Positions 48,536 through 55,389 of a stretch of DNA of 64,000 bases are shown in pieces. The first letter of the stretch is position 1. Each line of letters begins with the position of its first letter. Source of the DNA: Dactylosporangium vinaceum (GTDB lineage Bacteria; Actinomycetota; Actinomycetes; Mycobacteriales; Micromonosporaceae); contig NZ_CP061913.1 of assembly GCF_019904175.1 (NCBI RefSeq), forward strand, positions 4,836,001 to 4,900,000, written 5' to 3'. The notes beneath the pieces are model-generated. The model was given only the letters and a program-made list of their open reading frames with translations, searched no databases and had not been told where the DNA came from. A program made the translations under genes and the position numbers.

Positions 48536-49108
48536 GTGGGGCTGCGGGAACAGACACGCGAGGCGGTGCGCGCCGCGATCGCCGAGCGTGCCCTGGACCT
48601 GTTCGACCGGCGCGGCTTCGACAACACGAGCGTCGACGACGTGGCCGCGGCGGCCGGGATCTCCGGGCGCAGCTTCCACCGGTACTTCCCGGCCAAGGAG
48701 GACGCCGTCATCGGCGACTCGACCGGGCTGGGCCAGATCGTCGCCGACGCGCTGGCCGAGCGCCCGGTCCTCGAGCCGCCGTGGCTGGCGATGCGGGCCG
48801 CACTGCAGCCGATCGTCGAACTGTCGGAGGCGAACGCGCAACGCAGCCGGCTGGTCATGCGGGTGGTGAACGGCTCGGCCTCGCTGCGGGCCCGCAACCT
48901 GGAGAAACACCTCGCCTGGTCGCGGACCCTGACCCCGATCATGCGCCGCCGCCTGGGCGACCCGGCCGGCGGCGACGTGCCCGCGCAGGCCATCGTGCTC
49001 GCCGCACTGTCCTGCCTGGACGCCGCCTACGCGGGCTGGGTCGCCGGTGACGGCGGGAGCCTGGCCGACCTGCTGGACCTGGCCTTCGACAGCGTCGTCA
49101 CGGGGTGA
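48536..49108 (+). CDS. TetR-family transcriptional regulator
   Basis: 190 residues from a GTG at 48536. The N-terminal helix-turn-helix is ALDLFDRRGFDNTSVDDVAAAAGISGRSFHRYFPAKEDAV, followed by a helical ligand-binding domain that contains LVMRVVNGSASLRARNLEKHLAWSR and ends DLLDLAFDSVVTG. It resembles the actinomycete TetR proteins of mycofactocin/aromatic-type regulators in its SFHRYFP wording, but the ligand is unknown. The upstream palindrome makes autoregulation and control of the divergent aldo/keto reductase likely. The stop codon lies inside the terminator stem. Confidence 0.93.
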   Translation: MGLREQTREAVRAAIAERALDLFDRRGFDNTSVDDVAAAAGISGRSFHRYFPAKEDAVIGDSTGLGQIVADALAERPVLEPPWLAMRAALQPIVELSEANAQRSRLVMRVVNGSASLRARNLEKHLAWSRTLTPIMRRRLGDPAGGDVPAQAIVLAALSCLDAAYAGWVAGDGGSLADLLDLAFDSVVTG

Positions 49109-49132
49109 CCCTCCGCACGCCGGGTCACCCCG
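49101..49132. terminator. perfect 11-bp hairpin over the tetR stop codon
   Basis: CGGGGTGACCC (49101-49111) and GGGTCACCCCG (49122-49132) form a perfect 11-bp stem with a 10-nt loop. The TGA stop of the TetR gene is within the 5' arm. The following 49133-49352 contains only degenerate GTCGCCAC-like repetition of roughly 15-18 bp and no gene. Confidence 0.7.
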
Positions 49133-49352
49133 CACCGTGTGATCGCGCGGTCAGTGCACGGTAGGTCGCCACACGTTCGGGCTTCCGCACAGTCGCAATC
49201 TGGTGCGTTCGCCTTGTGCCGAGCATCCTACGGTCACTGCACGCCTGGGAGTCGCCATGTGCCGGGCCATCGCACGGTCGCCACATGGTGGATCGCCGCG
49301 TGGTGAGCGACCTGGGATGAGTCACCACGTGCAGGTCACGAGACCGGCCGAG

Positions 49353-50024
49353 TCACCGCCGGGCGATGCTGCGCAGGAGCGGCCGGTAGACCCGGGCCGA
49401 GTCGGACAGCGCCCCGAAATGAGACGACGAGTTGCCGTCGATGTACGTGGTCGCGATGTCCACCTCGTCGATCGGGTGTCCCTGTTCGAGCGCCGCGAGC
49501 AGCATCTGCATCTCGTAGTCGAAACCGTCGCCGGGCACGGTCAGCAGCCACTGCAGCAACGTGGCCGGGAACGCTCGCAGCCCGGTCTGCGTGTCCCGGA
49601 TTTTGGTACCGCTCACGGCCTGGAACAGCGCGGCCGTGAACAGATTCCCGAAGCGGCTGCGCAGCGGCGTCCCGGAGCCGAACCGCCGGGCGCCGAGCGT
49701 GATACGGCCCGTGACCTCGGCGTGCTGGGCGACCCGCCGGATGTCCTCGACGCTGTGCTGACCGTCCGCGTCCGCGCACACGACCCCGCGGCCGGGCCAC
49801 ACGTCGGCGATGTGCGCGACCCCGGTCTTGAGCGCCGCACCCTTGCCGCGGTTCACGGGGTGGGACAGCACGGTCGCGCCGCGCCCCCGGGCCGAGTCGA
49901 AAATACTGGCGGCGGCGGTACCGCTGCCGTCGTCCACGATCACCACCGGCATACCCGCACCGAGACCGGTCAGCAGCTCGACCAGGCGAAACGAGGGCCG
50001 GAACACCGGCAGCAGCACAATCAT
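49353..50024 (-). CDS. family 2 glycosyltransferase (dolichyl-phosphate-mannose-synthase-like)
   Basis: 223 residues, GT-A fold. MPVVIVDDGSGTAAASIF holds the DDGS nucleotide-sugar motif, VNRGKGAALKTG the phosphate contact, VCADADGQHSVEDI the DxD-like metal site and GALSDSARVYRPLLR ends the protein. It resembles the soluble catalytic part of DPM-synthase-like enzymes without a membrane tail. Its ATG overlaps the stop of the DUF218 gene (ATGA), so the two are coupled. Its acceptor is probably a polyprenyl phosphate or cell-wall glycan. Confidence 0.88.
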   Translation of the reverse strand: MIVLLPVFRPSFRLVELLTGLGAGMPVVIVDDGSGTAAASIFDSARGRGATVLSHPVNRGKGAALKTGVAHIADVWPGRGVVCADADGQHSVEDIRRVAQHAEVTGRITLGARRFGSGTPLRSRFGNLFTAALFQAVSGTKIRDTQTGLRAFPATLLQWLLTVPGDGFDYEMQMLLAALEQGHPIDEVDIATTYIDGNSSSHFGALSDSARVYRPLLRSIARR

Positions 50025-50947
50025 CCACCGTCGATACCCGCGGCGCGCCTTGATCCACCACCCGTCCGCCGGACGAGTGCAACCGCAATCCGTTCCCGCC
50101 GCCGCAGCGCCGCGTCCGTACGCGCACCGAGCAGGCACAGCCGCGACCCCAGCCGCAACAGCCGCTCCGACTGCCACGGCCCGGCCGCCGGGATGTCGAC
50201 GAGCGCCGTCCCCCGCAGCCCGAGCACCTTCCCGGCCAGGTACCGCACCCGCGGCAGATGCCACGCATGCGAGACAAGCCCGAGCGGCGCCGCCGCCGAA
50301 TACGGCCCGCCGACAAGCCCTTCCTCGACCAGATTGAGCAGATTCTCGAGGGTACTGCGAGACCGCACCTCAGCGACCAACTCGCACCCCGCCACCAACT
50401 CGCACCCCGCCACCAACTCGCACCCCGCCACCAGCCCGACCCGCCCGCCGCCCGCCCCCGCCCAAGACGTCGCGCCGACCACGCCCAGCTCCCTGTTCCC
50501 CTTGTCCACCACACCCGGCGTCGCGTCCGCCGCACACACGTTCCCGCTCACCGTGTGCGCGCCGTGCCAGCCCATGTTCGCCGCGTGCACGTCTGCACGC
50601 GTCAGATGCGTGCCGTGCACGTTCGTGCAGGGTATGCGCGTGCCGTGCTCGTTTGGCGTGTGCGCGTCGTGCTCGTTTGTGCGCGGCATGGCGGCGGTGT
50701 GCAGTAGGCGGGCGGCCTCGCGCAGCATCAGGTTGGCCTCGCGGTGGCCGGGCGGAGGCTCGGGAGCGTTCTCGGAGACGCCGGCCCAGCCGCCGGTGAA
50801 CACGATCCGGGCCGGCCGGCCCATGCGGAAGACGTGCTCGACCGCGGCGTGGACCCGGGCCAGGCTGTCGGCGGTGAGTTCGTACCGTCCTTGGTGTACG
50901 TGTACGCCGCGGCCGAAGACGAGCAGCGTGGCGACGTACCCTGTCAT
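50021..50947 (-). CDS. DUF218/YdcF-like protein with repetitive insertion
   Basis: 308 residues. The DUF218 (ElyC/SanA/YdcF) fold is split: the first part is TLLVFGRGVHVHQGRYELTADSLARVHAAVEHVFRMGRPARIVFTGGWAG plus SENAPEPPPGHREANLMLREAARLL; the last part resumes at ESTLENLLNLVEEGL-like text (SRSTLENLLNLVEEGLVGG) and LVSHAWHLPRVRYLAGKV. Between them (about residues 90-190) is an inserted low-complexity segment with degenerate TNEHGT-like units and four copies of VAGCEL/VAEV encoded by 18-bp repeats. Family members are linked to cell-envelope integrity. Coupled with the glycosyltransferase. In-frame insertion, so the fold may still assemble. Confidence 0.8.
   Translation of the reverse strand: MTGYVATLLVFGRGVHVHQGRYELTADSLARVHAAVEHVFRMGRPARIVFTGGWAGVSENAPEPPPGHREANLMLREAARLLHTAAMPRTNEHDAHTPNEHGTRIPCTNVHGTHLTRADVHAANMGWHGAHTVSGNVCAADATPGVVDKGNRELGVVGATSWAGAGGGRVGLVAGCELVAGCELVAGCELVAEVRSRSTLENLLNLVEEGLVGGPYSAAAPLGLVSHAWHLPRVRYLAGKVLGLRGTALVDIPAAGPWQSERLLRLGSRLCLLGARTDAALRRRERIAVALVRRTGGGSRRAAGIDGG
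50373..50444 (-). repeat. 18-bp in-frame tandem repeat in the DUF218 gene
   Basis: Four units of the type GCCACCAACTCGCACCCC (plus strand), the second and third identical, encode VAGCEL on the minus strand. A second degenerate repeat region with GTGCTCGTTTG-like units lies at 50560-50690 in the same gene. Confidence 0.88.
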
Positions 50948-50982
50948 GTTTTCGACCGTATCCCGACCACCTCCACCATCGA

Positions 50983-50988
50983 TACACT
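50983..50988 (+). promoter_or_regulatory. -10 element TACACT, predicted leaderless start
   Basis: TACACT ends seven bases before the ATG at 50996 of the exonuclease/phosphatase-like gene; no Shine-Dalgarno is present. Confidence 0.5.
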
Positions 50989-50995
50989 GCCCGGC

Positions 50996-51811
50996 ATGAC
51001 GGGGCGTGTGGTGCGGCGCACGGCCGCGGTGCTGGCCTTTCTCGCGGCCGCCGTGCTCGCGGCCACGCCGTCGCCCGGTGAGGCCGCTCGGCCGCCGCTG
51101 CGCGTCCTGCAGCTCAACCTGTGCGACAGCGGGTTCGCCGGGTGTTACAGCGGGCGGGCGCTCGACGTGGCCGCGGCCGTCATGCGGGCGAACCGGCCGG
51201 ACATCGTCACGCTCAATGAGATCTGCTCGGGCGACGTCGAGGCGCTCGGGACCGTGCTCGACGGCGTGTTCCCCGGTGACCTTGTCGTCCGTGCGTTCGA
51301 GCCCGCCGGTGACCGGCGTACAGGAGCGCCGTTCGCGTGCGTGAACGGCGAGGACTACGGGATCGGCCTGCTGGCCCGGTTCGCGGGCGGGCGGCGGACG
51401 ACGGTCGTCGAGGGCGGTCTGTACCCGGAGCAGGACACGCAGGACCTGCACGATCCCGAGCAGCGGGCGTGGGTGTGCGTGCATGCGGCCGGCGCGTATC
51501 AGGCGTGCACGACCCACCTGGCGAACACGGTGCCGGGCGTCGCGTTCAAGCAGTGTCAGTATCTGTTCGGCGTGGCCATCCCCGGCCTGCACGATCGCGC
51601 GGGTTACGTCCCGACCGTCGCCGCCGGCGACTTCAACCTGCTCGAACGTGCACAAGGCTGCATCCCGGAGCGCGCGTATGTGCGCGCGGATGACGGTGCC
51701 GTGCAGTACGTCGCCGCCACCGCCGACCATGCGGTGATCGGTTCGAGCGCGCTCGACCTGCAGCAGGCGACCGATCACCCCGGGCTGCTGGTCTCGCTCG
51801 CCGCGAACTGA
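50996..51811 (+). CDS. secreted endonuclease/exonuclease/phosphatase-family protein
   Basis: 271 residues. A Sec signal peptide (VVRRTAAVLAFLAAAVLAATPSPGEAA) ends near residue 32. The EEP fold shows LRVLQLNLCDSG (metal-site Asn), DIVTLNEICSGD (catalytic Glu), CTTHLAN (His), VAAGDFNLLE (GDFN metal site) and ATADHAVIGS (terminal DH). It would act on phosphodiesters outside the cell, for example nucleic acids or phospholipids. The DFN and DH motifs are intact. A degenerate duplicate of its 3' end lies downstream (51879-52131). Divergent from the DUF218 gene. Confidence 0.88.
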   Translation: MTGRVVRRTAAVLAFLAAAVLAATPSPGEAARPPLRVLQLNLCDSGFAGCYSGRALDVAAAVMRANRPDIVTLNEICSGDVEALGTVLDGVFPGDLVVRAFEPAGDRRTGAPFACVNGEDYGIGLLARFAGGRRTTVVEGGLYPEQDTQDLHDPEQRAWVCVHAAGAYQACTTHLANTVPGVAFKQCQYLFGVAIPGLHDRAGYVPTVAAGDFNLLERAQGCIPERAYVRADDGAVQYVAATADHAVIGSSALDLQQATDHPGLLVSLAAN

Positions 51812-51878
51812 GCGCCGACCGCAGCCGCCCGATCGCGCACCTCGCTCAGTCGAGGCTGGCCGGAAATGTGCGTTGACC

Positions 51879-52131
51879 TGCGGTGATCGGTTCCCGTGAC
51901 CGTGCAGTGAGCGGATCGGTCGTGTGTGATCGGCGGTTGGCGCCCGAGGTGTTCCAGGTGTCCGAGGCGTCCGAGGCGTCCGAGGCGTCCGAGGTGGTGA
52001 GCGGATCGGTCGTGCGCGATCGGCGGTTGGCGTCCGAGGTGGTCGAGGCGCTCGAGGCGGTGCGCTGCACGACGCCGGACGTGGTCGCGACGGATCATCC
52101 CGGGCTGCTGGTCACGCTCGCTGGGGACTGT
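51879..52131 (+). repeat. degenerate duplication of the preceding gene's 3' end
   Basis: TGCGGTGATCGGTTC (51879) repeats 51730-51744 of the upstream gene, and 52093-52131 repeats its last 39 bases (51773-51811, GATCACCCCGGGCTGCTGG...) with a few changes. Between them are two 36-bp copies (51907-51942 and 51997-52032) and a 9-bp TCCGAGGCG run at 51960-51990. The translated copy ends TDHPGLLVTLAGD, mirroring TDHPGLLVSLAAN. No complete gene is present in 51812-52094. Confidence 0.85.
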
Positions 52132-52700
52132 GCGCCGATGTCGGCCAGGTGGCGGTCGGCGACCGCCATGGCCTCGGCGTGCGTGAGCGCTCCCATGAGC
52201 AGCGCGTAACGCAGACCGTCGAGCAGTGCGGCCAGGCGGCGGGCCTCGAATGCCGGGTCCGCGGTCGGGGCCAGCAGAGCTGTGAGCGTACCCACGAAGG
52301 CTTGCACTGCCTTTGACAGCTTCTCGTGCAGCGACGCGTCCACCGCCCCGCGGGCCAGGAAGGCCACGGCGACGCGGGCGTCGAAGCGGCTCGGCTCGTC
52401 GTGCGGCAGGTACTCGGCCACCAATGCGCGCAGGATCGGCGTGCCGTGTTCGGCGCGGACGCGCACGCGGGCACTGAAGCGTTCGTGCACGCTCAGGCTG
52501 AGCCAGTGCTCGAGCGCGTACGTGAGCATGTCCTCCTTCGTCGCGAAGTAGTGCTGCACCGCGCCCATCGAGATGGCGGCCTGCTGGGCGACCTCGCGCA
52601 GCGACACGGCGTCCAGGCCGTGCGTCCCGGCGATGTGCAGCAGTGCTTCCACGATGTGCCGGCGGCGTTCGTCGTGGTCGACCTTGCGAGGCATGGGCAT
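52095..52700 (-). CDS. TetR-family transcriptional regulator
   Basis: 201 residues (or 199 from a second ATG at 52694). N-terminal helix-turn-helix: HIVEALLHIAGTHGLDAVSLREVAQQAAISMGAVQHYFATKEDML. The C-terminal domain (YALEHWLSLSVHERF ... VAVAFLARGAVDASLHEKL ... ARRLAALLDGLRYALLMGALTHAEAMAVADRHLA) matches the PaaR/BetI-like TetR class. Its last residues (SVTSSPG) and stop codon lie in the duplicated tail of the upstream gene, read in antisense, so the natural C-terminus was probably altered by that duplication. Divergent from the alpha/beta hydrolase, with a palindrome between. Confidence 0.92.
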   Translation of the reverse strand: MPMPRKVDHDERRRHIVEALLHIAGTHGLDAVSLREVAQQAAISMGAVQHYFATKEDMLTYALEHWLSLSVHERFSARVRVRAEHGTPILRALVAEYLPHDEPSRFDARVAVAFLARGAVDASLHEKLSKAVQAFVGTLTALLAPTADPAFEARRLAALLDGLRYALLMGALTHAEAMAVADRHLADIGAQSPASVTSSPG

Positions 52701-52776
52701 GCACCGTCAATCGCGCTGTCGGGCGACGCGGGCCGCGGCGGTGGGACCACTGTCGGCCGGCGTCGGCATCTGGTTA

Positions 52777-52792
52777 CAATGCAACTGCATTG
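52777..52792. promoter_or_regulatory. palindrome CAATGCA-AC-TGCATTG between tetR and hydrolase
   Basis: Two 7-bp arms around AC form an A/T-rich 16-bp palindrome, 26 bp before the hydrolase ATG. It is a likely operator of the adjacent TetR protein. Confidence 0.75.
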
Positions 52793-52817
52793 CCAACGGT
52801 ACCGCGGAGGAGGCTCC

Positions 52818-53726
52818 ATGTCTGTGCGCACGGTCCAGCACGGCGACGTGAGTATCGCGTACGAGGAGTTCGGGTCGGCCGGCGACGAGCCGATGCTGCT
52901 CATCATGGGGCTGGACTTCCAGATGGTGTGGTGGCCGGACGAGTTCATCGAGGGCCTGGTCGCGCGCGGTTTTCACGTGGTGCGTTTCGACAATCGCGAC
53001 GCCGGGCTCTCCACGCACTTCACGTCGCCGCGCCGGGAGAACCTGTTCAAGGTCATGTTCCGGGGCCTGCCCGCGCCGGCGTACACGACGTACGACATGG
53101 TCGACGACGGGATCGCGGTGATGGACGCCATGGGCTGGGCCTCGGCGCACCTGCTCGGCGGGTCGATGGGTAGCAGCATCGCGCTGGCCACGGCCGTGCT
53201 CCACCCGGACCGTGTGCGCTCGGTGTCAGGTGTGTTCACGGCGCCGGCCCGGAAGTCCGACGCCGTGCGGTACCTCAAAGTGGGGTACTTTCCCAGGCTG
53301 ATCCGCCACCTTCGGCGCCTGAACCTGCCGCGCAACGACGAGGGTGCGGTCCAGACGCTCGTCGAGATCGTGCGCCTGATGTCGTCGCCCAACCACCCGT
53401 TCGACGAGCCCCTGACCCGGCGGATGGCCGAACAGAGCCACGCCCGGGCCCCGCGCGACCCGAGCAGCAGCCAGCGTCACCTGGCCGCGGGCCGGGCGGC
53501 CGGCGAGCTCAACGAGCGGATCGGCGAGGTCAGGGTGCCGACGGTGCTCATCAACGGCGCCGACGACCCGTTCATCCGCCCGGGCGCCGCCGCGGCCCAG
53601 GCCCGGCGCATCCCCGGCGCGAAGTCGATGGTGCTGCCCGCCATGGGTCACACCCTGCCCCGCGAGCACTGGACGACACTGCTCGACACGATCACCGCCA
53701 ACGCGCGCAGCGCCGTGCGGCAGTGA
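52818..53726 (+). CDS. alpha/beta hydrolase
   Basis: 302 residues. The oxyanion region is LLIMGLDFQMVWWPDEFIEGLVARGFHVVRFDNRDAGLST, the nucleophile elbow is GGSMGSSIA (Ser near residue 118), the acid lies in LINGADDPFIRPG and the terminal His in LPAMGHTLPREHW. It belongs to a large esterase/haloperoxidase-like group. GGAGGAGG precedes the ATG. The upstream palindrome suggests repression by the divergent TetR. The last 22 coding bases plus stop are duplicated 54 bp downstream. Confidence 0.92.
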   Translation: MSVRTVQHGDVSIAYEEFGSAGDEPMLLIMGLDFQMVWWPDEFIEGLVARGFHVVRFDNRDAGLSTHFTSPRRENLFKVMFRGLPAPAYTTYDMVDDGIAVMDAMGWASAHLLGGSMGSSIALATAVLHPDRVRSVSGVFTAPARKSDAVRYLKVGYFPRLIRHLRRLNLPRNDEGAVQTLVEIVRLMSSPNHPFDEPLTRRMAEQSHARAPRDPSSSQRHLAAGRAAGELNERIGEVRVPTVLINGADDPFIRPGAAAAQARRIPGAKSMVLPAMGHTLPREHWTTLLDTITANARSAVRQ

Positions 53727-53787
53727 TGCACGCTGCGCGCATCGGTCACGGGTGACGTGCGCAGTGCCGTGCGGCAGTGATGCACGC
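53705..53787 (+). repeat. duplicated 3' end of hydrolase gene, including stop codon
   Basis: The 29-bp segment at 53705-53733 (GCGCAGCGCCGTGCGGCAG-TGA-TGCACGC) recurs at 53759-53787 with one change. The copy keeps the TGA. The offset of 54 bp is a multiple of three, but the intact stop in copy 1 ends the gene. Confidence 0.88.
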
Positions 53788-53864
53788 CGCAGTGACACGG
53801 TCGTCGCCGGCGTGCACGGCACTGTTCGTCGGCGGCTCGCGCTGCGGTGGCCCGATCATGGCCG

Positions 53865-53870
53865 TAGGCT
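53865..53870 (+). promoter_or_regulatory. -10 element TAGGCT, predicted leaderless start of permease gene
   Basis: TAGGCT ends six bases before the GTG at 53877; there is no ribosome-binding site. Confidence 0.5.
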
Positions 53871-53876
53871 GCCGCC

Positions 53877-55112
53877 GTGCTGGTCATTGCCGTGCTCCTG
53901 CTGGTCGCCGTGCTCGGGTTCGCCGTGGCCCGGCCGTTCGGGCTGCCCGAGGCCGTCGCGGCTGTGCCGGCGGCCGGGCTCGCGGTGCTGTTCGGGCTCG
54001 TAGGGTGGCGTGAGGCCGTGGGTGAGGTGCGCGAACTCGGGCCGACCGTGGGGTTCCTCGCGGCCGTGCTGCTGCTGTCGTACCTCGCGGAAGTGCACGG
54101 CGTGTTCGCGTACATCGGCGACGTGGCGGCGCGGCGCAGTCACGGCCGGCCGCAGCGTCTGCTGGGCGCCGTGTTCGCCGCGGCCGCCCTGGTCACCGCC
54201 GTGCTGAGCCTGGACGCGACGGTGGTGCTGCTCACGCCTGTCGTGTTCGCGGCGGCGCTGCGCATCCGGGCCCGGCCCGAGCCGCACGTGTACGCCTGCA
54301 CACACCTGGCCAACTCGGCGTCGCTGCTGCTGCCCGTGTCCAACCTCACGAACCTGCTGGCCTTCGCGGCGAGCGGCCTCGGGTTCGCCGCGTTCGCCGG
54401 GCTCATGGCGGCGCCGTGGCTGGCCGTGGTGGGTGTCGAGTACCTCATCCTGCGCCGGTTCTTCGCCGCCGACCTGGCCGTCGCCTCGGCCGTGCAGGAG
54501 GGGGAGCCGGCCCGGGCGCCGCGGTACGCCCTCGTCGTGCTCGCACTGACCCTGGCCGGCTTCGCGCTCGGCCAGCCCCTGGGCGTGCATCCGGCGTTCG
54601 CGGCCGTGGCCGGTGCGATCGCGCTGGCCGTGCCACTCGTGCGCAAACGTGCACTGCGGCTGTCGTCGGTGGTGCGCGCGGCGAACCCGGCGTTCTGCGC
54701 GTTCGTGTTCGGTCTCGGCGTCGTCGTGCTCGCCGTGCGCGAACACGGGCTGGGCCGGCTGGTCGACGCGCTCACACCCGGGCAGACGTCGTTCCTGGCG
54801 CTGCTCGCCGTCGCCGGGCTGGCCGCGCTGCTGGCGAACGTGCTCAACAACCTCCCGGCGACGCTTGTCCTGATCCCGGCCGTCCACCACTCACCGGGCC
54901 TGCTCCTGGCCGTGCTGATCGGGGTGAACGTGGGCCCCAACCTGACGTACGTCGGCTCGCTCGCCACCCTCCTCTGGCGCCAGATCCTGCACGCCCGCGA
55001 CGCCGCCCCGTCGGCCGGTCAGTTCCTGCGGCTGGGAGCGCTCACGGTCCCGGCCGCCCTGATCGCCGCGGTGGCCGCGCTGTGGGCCGGGCTGCGCATC
55101 GCCGGCATGTGA
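53877..55112 (+). CDS. SLC13/ArsB-like ion transporter
   Basis: 411 residues with about 11 hydrophobic helices. The N-terminal half contains GPTVGFLAAVLLLSYLAEVHGVFAYI, LDATVVLLTPVVFAAAL and THLANSASLLLPVSNLTNLLAF; the second half has the pseudo-symmetric counterpart LLANVLNNLPATLVLIPAVHHS and NVGPNLTYVGSLATLLW. The NSAS-LLPVSNLTN and NNLPA-GPNLT pairs are the inverted-repeat substrate loops of the ArsB/NhaD/SLC13 superfamily, commonly annotated arsenic or anion transporter. No arsR or arsC gene is nearby. A predicted leaderless GTG start. Its last 28 coding bases and downstream DNA are duplicated at 55198-55286. Confidence 0.88.
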   Translation: MLVIAVLLLVAVLGFAVARPFGLPEAVAAVPAAGLAVLFGLVGWREAVGEVRELGPTVGFLAAVLLLSYLAEVHGVFAYIGDVAARRSHGRPQRLLGAVFAAAALVTAVLSLDATVVLLTPVVFAAALRIRARPEPHVYACTHLANSASLLLPVSNLTNLLAFAASGLGFAAFAGLMAAPWLAVVGVEYLILRRFFAADLAVASAVQEGEPARAPRYALVVLALTLAGFALGQPLGVHPAFAAVAGAIALAVPLVRKRALRLSSVVRAANPAFCAFVFGLGVVVLAVREHGLGRLVDALTPGQTSFLALLAVAGLAALLANVLNNLPATLVLIPAVHHSPGLLLAVLIGVNVGPNLTYVGSLATLLWRQILHARDAAPSAGQFLRLGALTVPAALIAAVAALWAGLRIAGM

Positions 55113-55365
55113 CCGCGGCCCGGCGCCGGCGCTGTGGGCCGGCCGCGCGGGTCGCCGCAGTGGCCGTGCTGCGTATGCGCCGCGCGGGTGCCGGAGTGGC
55201 CGGGCTGCGCATCGCCGGCATGTGACCGCGGCCCGGCGCCGGCGCTGTGGGCCGGCCGCGCGGGTCGCCGCAGTGGCCGTGCTGCGGGCCGGCCGCCCGG
55301 GTCGCAGCGGTGGCCGTGCTGCGGGTGCGCCGCCCGGGTCGCGGTGATGGCCGCGCTGCCGGTGC
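55085..55365 (+). repeat. 89-bp exact duplication of permease gene 3' end plus decaying copies
   Basis: 55085-55173 and 55198-55286 are identical over 89 bp and each contains ...CGCATCGCCGGCATG-TGA, the end of the permease gene with its stop codon. Further diverged CGGGTCGC-GTGGCCGTGCTGCG units follow to about 55365. This fills the gap to the leftward hydrolase gene. Confidence 0.95.
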
Positions 55366-55389
55366 GCTCGTGCGAAGCCGGCACGCGGC

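Noticed and set aside
49133..49352. Small frames and degenerate GTCGCCAC-like repetition after the TetR gene
   Set aside because: No consistent unit length could be fixed by eye and no frame has gene-like start signals; recorded only as degenerate repetition.
51883..52209. Rightward 108-codon frame ending in TDHPGLLVTLAGD
   Set aside because: It is the translated duplicated tail of the upstream exonuclease gene with repeat filler and no ribosome site; treated as repeat, not gene.
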